From: an uncultured Oscillospiraceae bacterium | GTDB taxonomy: Bacteria; Bacillota; Clostridia; Oscillospirales; Oscillospiraceae | Direction of reading: 5' to 3' | Assembly (NCBI GenBank): GCA_910589155.1 | Contig: CAJURY010000024.1 | Span: forward strand, 1-15,628 | Length of the DNA: 15,628 nt | Made by a program: the position numbers and the translations under genes | The notes under the pieces: model-generated | What the model was told of the DNA's origin: nothing | Seen by the model: the letters and a program-made list of their open reading frames with translations, nothing else | The model's database searches: none | Shown: positions 7,722 to 15,005 of the stretch, in pieces | How the letters are laid out: each line of letters starts with the position of its first letter | How positions within the stretch are numbered: the stretch's first letter is position 1

Positions 7722-7750
7722 TTGACATTGGAAAATGAAAGGAGTATAAT
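7722..7750 (+). promoter_or_regulatory. perfect consensus sigma-A promoter of the pilus operon
   Basis: TTGACA (7722-7727) and TATAAT (7745-7750) are exactly consensus and separated by the optimal 17 bases, the strongest promoter in the window. Transcription would begin near 7757, run through sites B and C, and continue through a leader of about 310 bases to the first operon gene. It lies inside the segment bounded by opposed recombinase sites. Confidence 0.9.
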
Positions 7751-7796
7751 AAAAATAAATTATGGGCTTTGGGGATGTTTCTCTTGGCCTGTTTCT

Positions 7797-7820
7797 ACCA
7801 CAAAACGATTATTTTGTGGT
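7797..7820 (+). repeat. recombination site B
   Basis: A 24-base element with perfect 9-base inverted arms (ACCACAAAA and TTTTGTGGT) around the asymmetric core CGATTA. It is identical to site C over all 24 bases and opposite in orientation to site A. In RNA it would form a hairpin, and T-rich sequence follows after 6 bases, so a mild terminator effect is an alternative or extra role. Confidence 0.82.
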
Positions 7821-7837
7821 GGAGTCTTTTTGTTTTT

Positions 7838-7861
7838 ACCACAAAACGATTATTTTGTGGT
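7838..7861 (+). repeat. recombination site C
   Basis: An exact second copy of site B, in direct orientation and 41 bases further on. The flanks are related too: GGAGTCTTTTTG after B compares with AGAAGCTTTTTG after C, which suggests an old 41-base tandem duplication. The T-rich flank just before C resembles the matching flank of site A better than that of B does, so C may be the original partner of A. Confidence 0.82.
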
Positions 7862-8069
7862 AGAAGCTTTTTGCTAGAGACATAAGACATTGGCGTACAC
7901 GGGTGCAATAGCCCTCGCAACCAAATGCCGAATAAAATGGGATTTTAGTGGCAGCCGGTTTAATCGAAAAAAGACTACAGGCAGCCTATGACAAGTGCAT
8001 TGGTTGCCTTTTACTATTTTTATTGGTGAATCATAAAAGCAATGCCTGTGTTTTGGGAGGAGGCGCGCC
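7862..8069 (+). promoter_or_regulatory. structured leader of the pilus operon
   Basis: This gene-free leader contains several stems. One pairs TGCC 7926-7929 with GGCA 7950-7953 and TAAAAT 7933-7938 with ATTTTA 7942-7947. A second is the candidate terminator listed separately. A third, competing pairing joins GCAACCAAATGC (7917-7928) with GCATTGGTTGC (7997-8007) and would consume the terminator's 3' arm. GGCAGCC occurs twice (7950-7956, 7980-7986), and either copy can pair with GGTTGCC. This is the layout of an attenuator or riboswitch-like control, but I match no known aptamer class. The leader ends in a very strong ribosome binding site, GGGAGGAGG at 8055-8063. Confidence 0.45.
7980..8019 (+). 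terminator. candidate leader terminator (attenuator) before the pilus operon
   Basis: GGCAGCC (7980-7986) pairs with GGTTGCC (8002-8008), a 7-base stem with one G-U pair and a 15-base loop, followed at once by TTTTACTATTTTT. This is a plausible intrinsic terminator about 50 bases before the first gene. An alternative pairing further upstream would open it. Confidence 0.5.
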
Positions 8070-8423
8070 ATGACGGAGCGGGAAATGCGGAAGCTTAGCC
8101 GTAGGGAACTGTTGGAAATGCTTTTGGAGCAGACCAAAGAGGTGGAGCGTCTGCAAAAGCAAGTGCAAAAGCTTACCAAAAAACTGGAGAGCCGGGCGCT
8201 GGCGCTTTCAGAGGCCGGCTCCATCGCGGAAGCGTCGCTGCGGCTAAGCGGCGTGTTTGAGGCGGCGCAGGCAGCGGCGGATCAGTATCTTGACAACATC
8301 CGTCGACAAAAGGAAGAAACAGACGAACAGTGCCGACAGCTTGTGGCGCAGGCAAAAGAGAAATGCCAAGAGGTTTTGCGCTGCGCTGGCGGGCAGGAAC
8401 CGCGGCCGGAGCTTGCGCCATGA
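8070..8423 (+). CDS. small coiled-coil protein leading the pilus operon
   Basis: The 117-residue protein is highly charged and helical. Residues about 11-52 show heptad-like Leu/Val spacing with alternating Glu and Lys, consistent with a coiled coil, and a second helix runs from about 58 to 106. It has no signal peptide or membrane span, so it is probably cytoplasmic. The first residues (EMRKLSRRELLEMLLEQ) resemble small proteins I recall beside signal peptidase genes in clostridial pilus loci, sometimes loosely labelled DNA repair protein; I see no support for that label. The ATG is preceded by GGGAGGAGG six bases away, the strongest ribosome binding site in the window. Its stop codon overlaps the signal peptidase start (ATGA, 8420-8423), so the two are translationally coupled. 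Function unknown; a scaffold or assembly helper is a guess. Confidence 0.75.
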   Translation: MTEREMRKLSRRELLEMLLEQTKEVERLQKQVQKLTKKLESRALALSEAGSIAEASLRLSGVFEAAQAAADQYLDNIRRQKEETDEQCRQLVAQAKEKCQEVLRCAGGQEPRPELAP

Positions 8424-9037
8424 AAAGCAGAAAACAAACAAAGCGTAAATATGGGCAGTCCTTCCCAACCGTCGAGCAGATTCAGACGGAACTGAATCGG
8501 GAACGGTATAAACGGCGGTATCATAACGTGCTGAAAAGCACGATTTATACGTTGGTAACGGTGGCGGCTGTTGCGGTGCTGGTAGCGACGCTTTTGCTCC
8601 CAGTGCTGCGCATTCATGGAAGCTCCATGAAACCCACGCTAAACGAGGGAGATATTGTTGTCTCTGTAAAAGGCGCGGAGCTTCATCAAGGAGATGTGGT
8701 CGCCTTTTATTATAATAATAAGATATTAGTGAAACGGTTCATTGCCGGCCCTGGAAGCTGGGTGGATATTGACGCGTACGGCAACGTTACCGTCAATGGG
8801 CAGGCGCTGTCGGAGCCTTATCTAACGGAGAAGGCGCTGGGAGAGTGCGACCTGGAACTGCCCTATCAGGTTCCTGATGGACGGTATTTTGTCATGGGCG
8901 ATCACCGCTCCACTTCTGTAGACAGCCGGAGTTCCACGGTGGGCTGCGTGTCGGAGGAGCAAATTGTGGGCAAGATTGTGTTCCGCGTGTGGCCCCTTGG
9001 CGAGGTTGGAACCGTTGGTGATTCCTCAAGGAGGTAA
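8420..9037 (+). CDS. signal peptidase I (Ser/Lys type), pilus-dedicated
   Basis: The 205-residue protein is a type I signal peptidase, which cuts signal peptides from exported proteins on the outer face of the membrane. A basic N-terminal tail (about 38 residues) leads to one membrane anchor at about 40-62. The nucleophile Ser69 lies in GSSMKPTL, the general base Lys105 in ILVKRF, and the conserved GDHRSTSVDSR box spans 160-170. The lysine makes it the bacterial P-type rather than the archaeal/ER-like SipW type with His that is often found beside pilin genes. The start at 8420 overlaps the upstream stop codon. Earlier in-frame starts lie inside the upstream gene and are rejected. The next gene follows 6 bases after the stop. 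It probably processes the pilus adhesin and pilin encoded next; a housekeeping role elsewhere cannot be excluded. Confidence 0.9.
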   Translation: MKSRKQTKRKYGQSFPTVEQIQTELNRERYKRRYHNVLKSTIYTLVTVAAVAVLVATLLLPVLRIHGSSMKPTLNEGDIVVSVKGAELHQGDVVAFYYNNKILVKRFIAGPGSWVDIDAYGNVTVNGQALSEPYLTEKALGECDLELPYQVPDGRYFVMGDHRSTSVDSRSSTVGCVSEEQIVGKIVFRVWPLGEVGTVGDSSRR

Positions 9038-9043
9038 AAGCGT

Positions 9044-12000
9044 ATGTCAAACAGTTTACCGCGGAAAGCGGAAAAATACCGGAAAGATCACAGCAGATAT
9101 AGGGCGTGGCAGCGGTTTGTAAGCGGCCTGGCCTGTGCAGTGGTTTTTTGCACTACCTATGCGCTGATTCTTCCGGCGATTACCATGGAACAAAAGACAT
9201 ACTGCGGTTTGGAAGCCCATCAGCATGGACCCGCCTGCTTTGAAAAGACGCTGATCTGTGAAATCCCGGAAGCGCACCTGCACACGGATTCATGCTATAT
9301 CCCGGAAGCGGCGCTGGTATGCCCGTTGGAGGAATCAGAGGAGACGGAACACCAGCATGACGAAAGCTGCTACGAGACAACAAGTGCGCTGGCCTGTAGT
9401 TTGGAAGAAAACCATGTACATATAGAGGATTGCTACGAACAAGCGCTGCTGTGCAGCATTTCAGAGCATAGTCACGACGACGCCTGTAGCGTCAACCCGG
9501 AAACAGGCGATACAGCGTATACCTGGCAAAGCGAGGACGGCGCAATGCAGCTCATGGTTGTCTTTGAGGGGTTGCCGGAAGTTTGTGAGGCGACTGAAAC
9601 GCAGGCCGATCCCGTGGCGGAACACCCCCCTCTGGTTTTACAGCCGGAGCTAAACTGGGATTGCGACCCGATCAGCCTTCAACAGGAGGAGGCAACGGAC
9701 AGTTGGCAATTACTGTCGTTGCGGCTGCATCTGATGCGGGGGGAGGAGGAAATCGACCTGTCTGGCTGTACGGCAAAGGTGAGCCTGACCGCAACGCCGG
9801 AGTTGGTACACGGCCCAGAGGCGCGGAATGCCGCCCGGGCGACAACGCAGCCCGACGCCCTGTCGGTTGTGGATGGAAGCGGCAATGAGCTGACCTCTGG
9901 AGAGCTTGGCATGGAGAATGCCACCCTTGATTTTACAATGCAGGCGGATGTCTCCGTATCTGTGTTTGTGACCTCGAACCCCAGCTTTACGCTTCAGCAT
10001 TATCTGCAATATCAAAAGGTCGCTTTGGCAAGGGAATCCACGCTCACCGGCAACGCGCAGCTGGAGTTTTTGGACACCAGCCTAGACGGCGTGTTTGCGC
10101 CGGTGGAGCATGTGGGGGCGAGAACGGGGCTGACGCTGAACAATCGCGATGAGAACAACGTAAACCCCAATAACGGGGCGCTTCCTGATACTTTCAAGAT
10201 CAATTTGGTGCAGCAGGCAGACGGCAACTACCATTTTGAAGCGAATACGGCAGTGGAGCCTCTTTTTACCGATGAGCTGACCACTTACCGGCGCAGTCCC
10301 CAGATTCTTTATATGAACCGGCTTTATAATGGTCTGAATTCTTTAAATGAATTCTACACACTGTACGAAATTTGGGTGTATCAGCCGCCGAACGACGGAT
10401 TGCCCAAGGATACGGATAGTCTTACGGAAGGCGACTTTATCAAATACAGGCTTCCGCTGCTTTCTGGCGACGATAGCAAGCACGACCCGGAGAAAATTCG
10501 CTTTACCAACAATCCCTCCAATACCCATATCAGCCAATTGGATGCAGATGGGAAACCAATTGCATCGGAGGTGACCGCTGCCTATCCGTATGTCTACACG
10601 GTTTTGATTCAGGAGGGCACCGTGGTGCGTTTGGTTTTTAACGGCACGGAGGATGTAAATTTTACAACGCCGAACGTCCAGTTTTTTGATTACGATATTT
10701 CCGATGGGCTTCTTTATCAGACAGAAGAGGACGCTCACGGGCGGGTGAATGGGAAGCCGGTCAGCGAGCAGGACAATAACCTCTGGTATACGTATACCAA
10801 TCAGCAGGGGATCAATGCAGGCGGAAATTATCCTGTAAATGTAGCAGGGACGAAATTTGCTTTTGGAAATAGCAATACAGGCACTGGGTTGGGTTTTTTG
10901 ACGTGGAATGGAAATGAACTCAATAAGGCCAATACGAACTCTTATAAAAAAGCCACGTTCGGTTTGGCTACCGGATTGACTTGGGGAGAAAAAGGCTACC
11001 CGAAGCCGGTCTTTGCCGCCGGGATTGCGGCGCAGGAGCATCTTTTTGGCTCCGGTGATGCAGCGGGAAAAACATCGTATTTAGATGGATACAAGTTGAA
11101 CTTTCACCGAATTGGCGGCACCTATATTTTAAATTCGGTGATCAAGCAAGACAAGGAAAATGGCGAGGACGATACGGTGCTGACGGGTCTGCGGGATTTC
11201 AAACAAACGGGCGTATCGTGGAGTACAAAAGAGCCGATTTTTTCCAACGAGTTTTGGCCGCTGGATGGCTGTGATTCCCATGGGACCGACGGCCATGACA
11301 TGAAATTTGGCCAGCAGAGCTTGGAAGGCAACCGTAGATTTATTGGAGCGACAGGAGGCATGCTGCCTTCAGCCGACATTAAAACGGTGGATCACAACGC
11401 TTATTTGGGCATGAGCTACAGCGTGGACTTTACCGTTACCCCGGGTTACTGCGCGCGTATGAACTACTGGTTCTACGGCGATGACGATATGTGGGTATTT
11501 TTGGAGAAAATCGACGACCAGGGGAATCGAATCGAAAATTGGCAGCCTAAGCTGATTGCGGACGTAGGCGGCATCCATCCTTCTGTAGGGGAATACGTCA
11601 ATTTGTGGGAATATGTGGATGAAAATCCGATGTTTTTACAAAACGCCGACGGTACGATTCAAATGGACGAAAGCGGTAATCCGGTGGAAAACCAAAGGCT
11701 GGATCACTACCGAATGACTGTTTTCTACACAGAGCGAGGCGCTTCCGGCTCCAGCTGCTATATGCGCTTTAATTTGCCGGCGCTCACCAGCATTACGCCC
11801 CCGCCGGAGCGCGATGAAGCGTTGGTCTTTGAAAAGCGCCTGTTGGGTATGGACGCAAATGAAGTGCCCTACGACAGCCCGGACAACAAAGAATTCAGCT
11901 TCTTGCTGACGCTCACCAATGAGAATGGCACCAGTTATGAGGACGTGTACGACTACTCGGTTTACAGCCGTGGGGCAACGCCGGATCATACCGCACCAGA

Positions 12001-13414
12001 CGCCCAGCCCCTGCGCACTGGCACCATTGGCACAGCAAGCACGGAATCCGGGAAATACATATTTACGCTAAAAGGCGGCGAATACATCGTAATCTCGAAT
12101 CTGCCGGACAATACGTATTACACCATTGAAGAAAACCTTTCCGAGGACTACGTAACCTACTTCCAAAAAGGTACGCACAAGCACATAGACGGTGAGCAGG
12201 TGGATACCTTGGGCGGCTTGGAGCGGTACAGCGCTGCCACCGGCGGGGAAATGGCGCAGCGTTATAACGGCAGCGAATACAATTACATCCGCTTTACCAA
12301 CGCGCCGCCTTTTAAAACGGAGCCGGATCCCGGCCCGGAAAAGCCGGTGCAGGTCGACCAGGTGATTACCTATGAAATCGATTGGCGCAAGGCGGTGGAG
12401 CGGGATCTTGTGAATATGGATCTGGTGCAGGTTATGGTTCGCGACCCGCTGGATCCGGCCGTCGATTTTGTAGGGGCAAAGTTTGAGCCAAGCGACGGCA
12501 GCCAGTCTTGGTGGGATAATACGCATTCCTATCTGGAGGAGCTTCCCCAAGGGGTATCGGCCTCCATTGCGTATGATGCGAAGAAGCACGAGGTCGTTTG
12601 GAATCTCACCTACCCGAAAGGGACGGAGATTTCCGGCGTTGTCGCGTTGCGGGTTCGAGTCAGTCCACGGGTGGACTTTACCCAAACGGAGAATCCGAAG
12701 GTTGTAAACGGCGCGTATGCAAAGGTAGGAGAGAATCCGGAAATTGAGACGAACTGGATCTGGAATCCGTTGGAAAGGGCAAAAACCACGCATTTGAAAG
12801 TGCTGAAAACCGACACGTCAAAGCGTCCCCTTGCCGGAGCCTTGTTTGTACTTTACAAGAAGGAAGCTAAGGCGATAGGGGAGGCTCCTGTCAACTGTTA
12901 TTACAGTGGGCACAGCGAGTCCGCTTTTGCTGCAACGTGGGCTTTCCTGCAAGACGGCGAGGATGAGCGGGTTTACGCTTGGCGCTCCGGCACGGACGGC
13001 TATTTAACCGGGCCGGGGGCGGCGGGTACGCAGACGCAGTTTTCGTATCTGGCGGATGGAACCTATTATCTGAAAGAAGTAAAATCCCCGGACGGTTACA
13101 AGCTGCTGGGGGAGGAGCTAACGCTGCTTGTGGACGATGGAACGATTACTGTCCGTGAAAAGCCAGACTGGCTATCAGCTTCGGATACAGACAATCTTTA
13201 TATTCTGGCGGTGCCCAATAGCACCGGCTATGAATTGCCGCAAACCGGCGGCAGGGGAACCATTGGGTACAAAACCGGAGGTCTGCTGATTATGACGGCG
13301 GCATTCGGTATGTATATCGGAAGCAGGAACAGACGCAGACGAGAAAGGAGGGCGGAAGGAGGCTGCACCGAACTTGGCAAAAACCATGGATGCCAGACTG
13401 TATTCCAAACATAA
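9044..13414 (+). CDS. large LPQTG-anchored adhesin / pilus tip or accessory protein
   Basis: This 1456-residue surface protein begins with a basic segment and a hydrophobic export region (about 25-47, ending ALILPAIT, which I recall as recurrent in clostridial LPXTG proteins). Residues 54-148 hold five Cys/His repeats (C...HxHxxxC). A fibro-slime/PA14-like domain follows, marked by GDDDMWVF at 812-819 and DVGGIH at 840-845. Residues about 924-1090 look like a pilin isopeptide domain (Lys931, Glu1029/1030). Another beta-rich domain follows, then a Cna-B/SpaA-like domain at about 1250-1365 with candidate isopeptide residues Lys1255 and Glu1345. The sorting signal LPQTG is at 1398-1402, then a membrane span and an Arg-rich stop. 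An extra tail of about 20 residues with two cysteines is unusual. AAGGAGGT at 9028-9035 overlaps the upstream stop codon and drives translation. Size and position before the pilin suggest a tip or ancillary adhesin; the ligand is unknown. Confidence 0.88.
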   Translation: MSNSLPRKAEKYRKDHSRYRAWQRFVSGLACAVVFCTTYALILPAITMEQKTYCGLEAHQHGPACFEKTLICEIPEAHLHTDSCYIPEAALVCPLEESEETEHQHDESCYETTSALACSLEENHVHIEDCYEQALLCSISEHSHDDACSVNPETGDTAYTWQSEDGAMQLMVVFEGLPEVCEATETQADPVAEHPPLVLQPELNWDCDPISLQQEEATDSWQLLSLRLHLMRGEEEIDLSGCTAKVSLTATPELVHGPEARNAARATTQPDALSVVDGSGNELTSGELGMENATLDFTMQADVSVSVFVTSNPSFTLQHYLQYQKVALARESTLTGNAQLEFLDTSLDGVFAPVEHVGARTGLTLNNRDENNVNPNNGALPDTFKINLVQQADGNYHFEANTAVEPLFTDELTTYRRSPQILYMNRLYNGLNSLNEFYTLYEIWVYQPPNDGLPKDTDSLTEGDFIKYRLPLLSGDDSKHDPEKIRFTNNPSNTHISQLDADGKPIASEVTAAYPYVYTVLIQEGTVVRLVFNGTEDVNFTTPNVQFFDYDISDGLLYQTEEDAHGRVNGKPVSEQDNNLWYTYTNQQGINAGGNYPVNVAGTKFAFGNSNTGTGLGFLTWNGNELNKANTNSYKKATFGLATGLTWGEKGYPKPVFAAGIAAQEHLFGSGDAAGKTSYLDGYKLNFHRIGGTYILNSVIKQDKENGEDDTVLTGLRDFKQTGVSWSTKEPIFSNEFWPLDGCDSHGTDGHDMKFGQQSLEGNRRFIGATGGMLPSADIKTVDHNAYLGMSYSVDFTVTPGYCARMNYWFYGDDDMWVFLEKIDDQGNRIENWQPKLIADVGGIHPSVGEYVNLWEYVDENPMFLQNADGTIQMDESGNPVENQRLDHYRMTVFYTERGASGSSCYMRFNLPALTSITPPPERDEALVFEKRLLGMDANEVPYDSPDNKEFSFLLTLTNENGTSYEDVYDYSVYSRGATPDHTAPDAQPLRTGTIGTASTESGKYIFTLKGGEYIVISNLPDNTYYTIEENLSEDYVTYFQKGTHKHIDGEQVDTLGGLERYSAATGGEMAQRYNGSEYNYIRFTNAPPFKTEPDPGPEKPVQVDQVITYEIDWRKAVERDLVNMDLVQVMVRDPLDPAVDFVGAKFEPSDGSQSWWDNTHSYLEELPQGVSASIAYDAKKHEVVWNLTYPKGTEISGVVALRVRVSPRVDFTQTENPKVVNGAYAKVGENPEIETNWIWNPLERAKTTHLKVLKTDTSKRPLAGALFVLYKKEAKAIGEAPVNCYYSGHSESAFAATWAFLQDGEDERVYAWRSGTDGYLTGPGAAGTQTQFSYLADGTYYLKEVKSPDGYKLLGEELTLLVDDGTITVREKPDWLSASDTDNLYILAVPNSTGYELPQTGGRGTIGYKTGGLLIMTAAFGMYIGSRNRRRRERRAEGGCTELGKNHGCQTVFQT

Positions 13415-13462
13415 ATAACAGACCCCCGAAATTTAAGTTTGATATAAAGGAGAAGGAAAAAT

Positions 13463-14938
13463 ATGTTACAACATGCAAAGAAACTCGTATGCCTGCTGCT
13501 GGCGCTGGTTATGGTATTCGCCATGTCCGCCACCGTTTTCGCCGCGCAGGAGGGTCCGCTTACCGGCGGCTCCATCACCATCAACGACGCAGTTCCCAAT
13601 CAGACCTATGACGCTTACCAGATTTTGTATCTGGAAAGCTATGACGCTGCGGCCAACGCCTATGCATACAAGGCCAACAGCGTGTGGAAAACCTGGCTGG
13701 AAACCCAGACTGCATTTGTCAGCTTTGACGAGCAAGGCTATGTGACCTGGGTTGAAGGCGCGGATGCCGCCGCTTTTGCCAAGGCAGCCCAGGCGTATGC
13801 CAAAACTGCGGAAATTGCCGCCGATGTAACCGCTACCGCTCCCGCTGCGGCAGAAGGCGAAAAGTACTCTGTGGTTACGCTGCCCGACCTGAAGCTCGGT
13901 TATTATCTGGTTGACACCACCTTGGGTACCTTGTGCTCTCTGGATACCACCAATCCTCATGTGGAGATGGAGGAAAAGAACGAGGCTCCCACCAATGTAA
14001 AAACCGTTGAGGAAGATGAGACCGGCGCTTTTGGCAGCGCGAACGATGCAAATATTGGCCAGACTGTGAACTTCAAGAGCGTCATTACAGCGCAGGCCGG
14101 TGCGGAAAATTATGTGTTCCATGATAAAATGTCTACCGGCCTGACCTTTGGCGGCGTGACCGCCGTCACCCTGAACGGAGAAACTGTGGATCCTGCCAGC
14201 TACGAGGTCAAAACCGCTGAGCTTGGCGACGACTGCACCTTCCATGTTGTATTTACACAGGCCTTCTGCGATACGCTGAAAGCCAACGACAAAATTGAAA
14301 TTGCCTATACCGCTACAGTGAATGAAAACGCTGTGGTTGGCAACGGCGGCAACCAAAACGAAAGCAAGGTTTCTTACGGTGACGAGAATAAGAATACCTT
14401 TACGCCTCCCAGCACCACCCAGACTTACACTTGGAGCTTTGACGTTTTGAAGTACGGCAACGGCGACAAAACCAAGGTTTTGCAGGGCGCACAGTTTGTT
14501 TTGCTGAACAGCGACAAGTCTAAGGTCGCCACCATCGTAGACGGTAAGTTCGCCAGTTGGGTGGACGTTCCCACCGCTGAAGAGGGGCAGGAAATTACCT
14601 GGCCTGAAAATACGGTTCTGACCACCGACGATGCGGGCAAGATCAACATTGCCGGTCTGGACGCCGATACTTACTATCTGCGTGAGACCAAGGCGCCTGC
14701 CGGCTACAACCAGCTTGCAGAGGACGTCACTGTTAAAATCACCCCCACTGCCAGCGAGGATGGTAAGACCCTGACTCTGGCTCCTGTTACCGCTGAGGTA
14801 AACAACCAGTCCGGCACTGAGCTGCCCTCCACCGGCGGCATGGGTACCACCATTTTCTATATGGTTGGCTCCATCCTTTTGGTTGGCGCTGCCGTTCTGC
14901 TCATCACCAAAAAGCGCATGAGCGCAATGAGCAAATAA
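13463..14938 (+). CDS. major pilin (LPSTG backbone fimbrial subunit)
   Basis: The 491-residue protein is an isopeptide-forming fimbrial backbone subunit. It has a classical signal peptide (residues 1 to about 27, cut near VFA-AQ), an N-terminal domain to about 170, a central D2-type domain (about 178-315, candidate Lys180), and a C-terminal Cna-B-like domain with candidate isopeptide residues Lys330 (FDVLKY) and Glu408 (YLRETKAPAGY, the E-box of sortase pilins). LPSTG is at 454-458, then a membrane span and a short basic tail. The pilin-motif position normally reading YPKN appears as EEKN, with Lys172 as the likely residue joined to the next subunit. Sortase would cut after Thr457 and link it to that lysine. 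AAAGGAG at 13446-13452 is the ribosome binding site. The gene lies 48 bases after the adhesin and before the sortase, the usual pilus order. Confidence 0.9.
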   Translation: MLQHAKKLVCLLLALVMVFAMSATVFAAQEGPLTGGSITINDAVPNQTYDAYQILYLESYDAAANAYAYKANSVWKTWLETQTAFVSFDEQGYVTWVEGADAAAFAKAAQAYAKTAEIAADVTATAPAAAEGEKYSVVTLPDLKLGYYLVDTTLGTLCSLDTTNPHVEMEEKNEAPTNVKTVEEDETGAFGSANDANIGQTVNFKSVITAQAGAENYVFHDKMSTGLTFGGVTAVTLNGETVDPASYEVKTAELGDDCTFHVVFTQAFCDTLKANDKIEIAYTATVNENAVVGNGGNQNESKVSYGDENKNTFTPPSTTQTYTWSFDVLKYGNGDKTKVLQGAQFVLLNSDKSKVATIVDGKFASWVDVPTAEEGQEITWPENTVLTTDDAGKINIAGLDADTYYLRETKAPAGYNQLAEDVTVKITPTASEDGKTLTLAPVTAEVNNQSGTELPSTGGMGTTIFYMVGSILLVGAAVLLITKKRMSAMSK

Positions 14939-14953
14939 ATTCCACGCGACAAG

Positions 14954-14982
14954 AACCGGGGAAGGGTGCGCCTTCCCCGGTT
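14954..14982 (+). terminator. strong hairpin between pilin and sortase genes
   Basis: A perfect 12-base stem (AACCGGGGAAGG with its complement) closes a 5-base loop, 15 bases after the pilin stop. No T run follows, so it is probably a partial terminator or an RNA-stabilising 3' end rather than a full stop. It could keep the pilin message abundant while limiting sortase expression. Confidence 0.6.
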
Positions 14983-15005
14983 AGGCGAAAGCAATACAAA
15001 CGTCT

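Larger units (their letters stand above)
7527..7796. other. probable invertible promoter segment (drawn ON)
   Basis: This 270-base segment lies between oppositely oriented sites A and B. It is AT-rich, carries no convincing gene, and contains a perfect promoter pointing right towards the pilus operon. Recombination between A and B (or A and C, which adds 41 bases) would invert it and aim the promoter at the 3' end of the recombinase gene, leaving the operon without it. I found no comparably good promoter on the other strand of the segment, so the inverted state should be OFF. Inversion itself is inferred, not seen. Confidence 0.72.

Noticed and set aside
7598..7738. A 46-residue open frame inside the invertible segment
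   Set aside because: It has a poor ribosome binding distance (AAAAGG one base from the ATG), overlaps the -35 box of the consensus promoter, and resembles nothing I know. Probably chance.
7862..8040. A cyclic di-GMP (type I or II) or other known riboswitch in the pilus leader
   Set aside because: I could not find the conserved core bases of the c-di-GMP classes or of T-box, TPP, SAM, ZTP or fluoride elements. I keep only the generic attenuator suggestion.
8420..9037. SipW-type signal peptidase
   Set aside because: The residue in the general-base position is Lys105 (ILVKRF), not His, so it is P-type.
13466..14356. Long minus-strand open frame opposite the pilin
   Set aside because: It mirrors the pilin codon pattern, and the sense strand has a signal peptide, pilin domains and LPSTG. 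The antisense frame is not supported.
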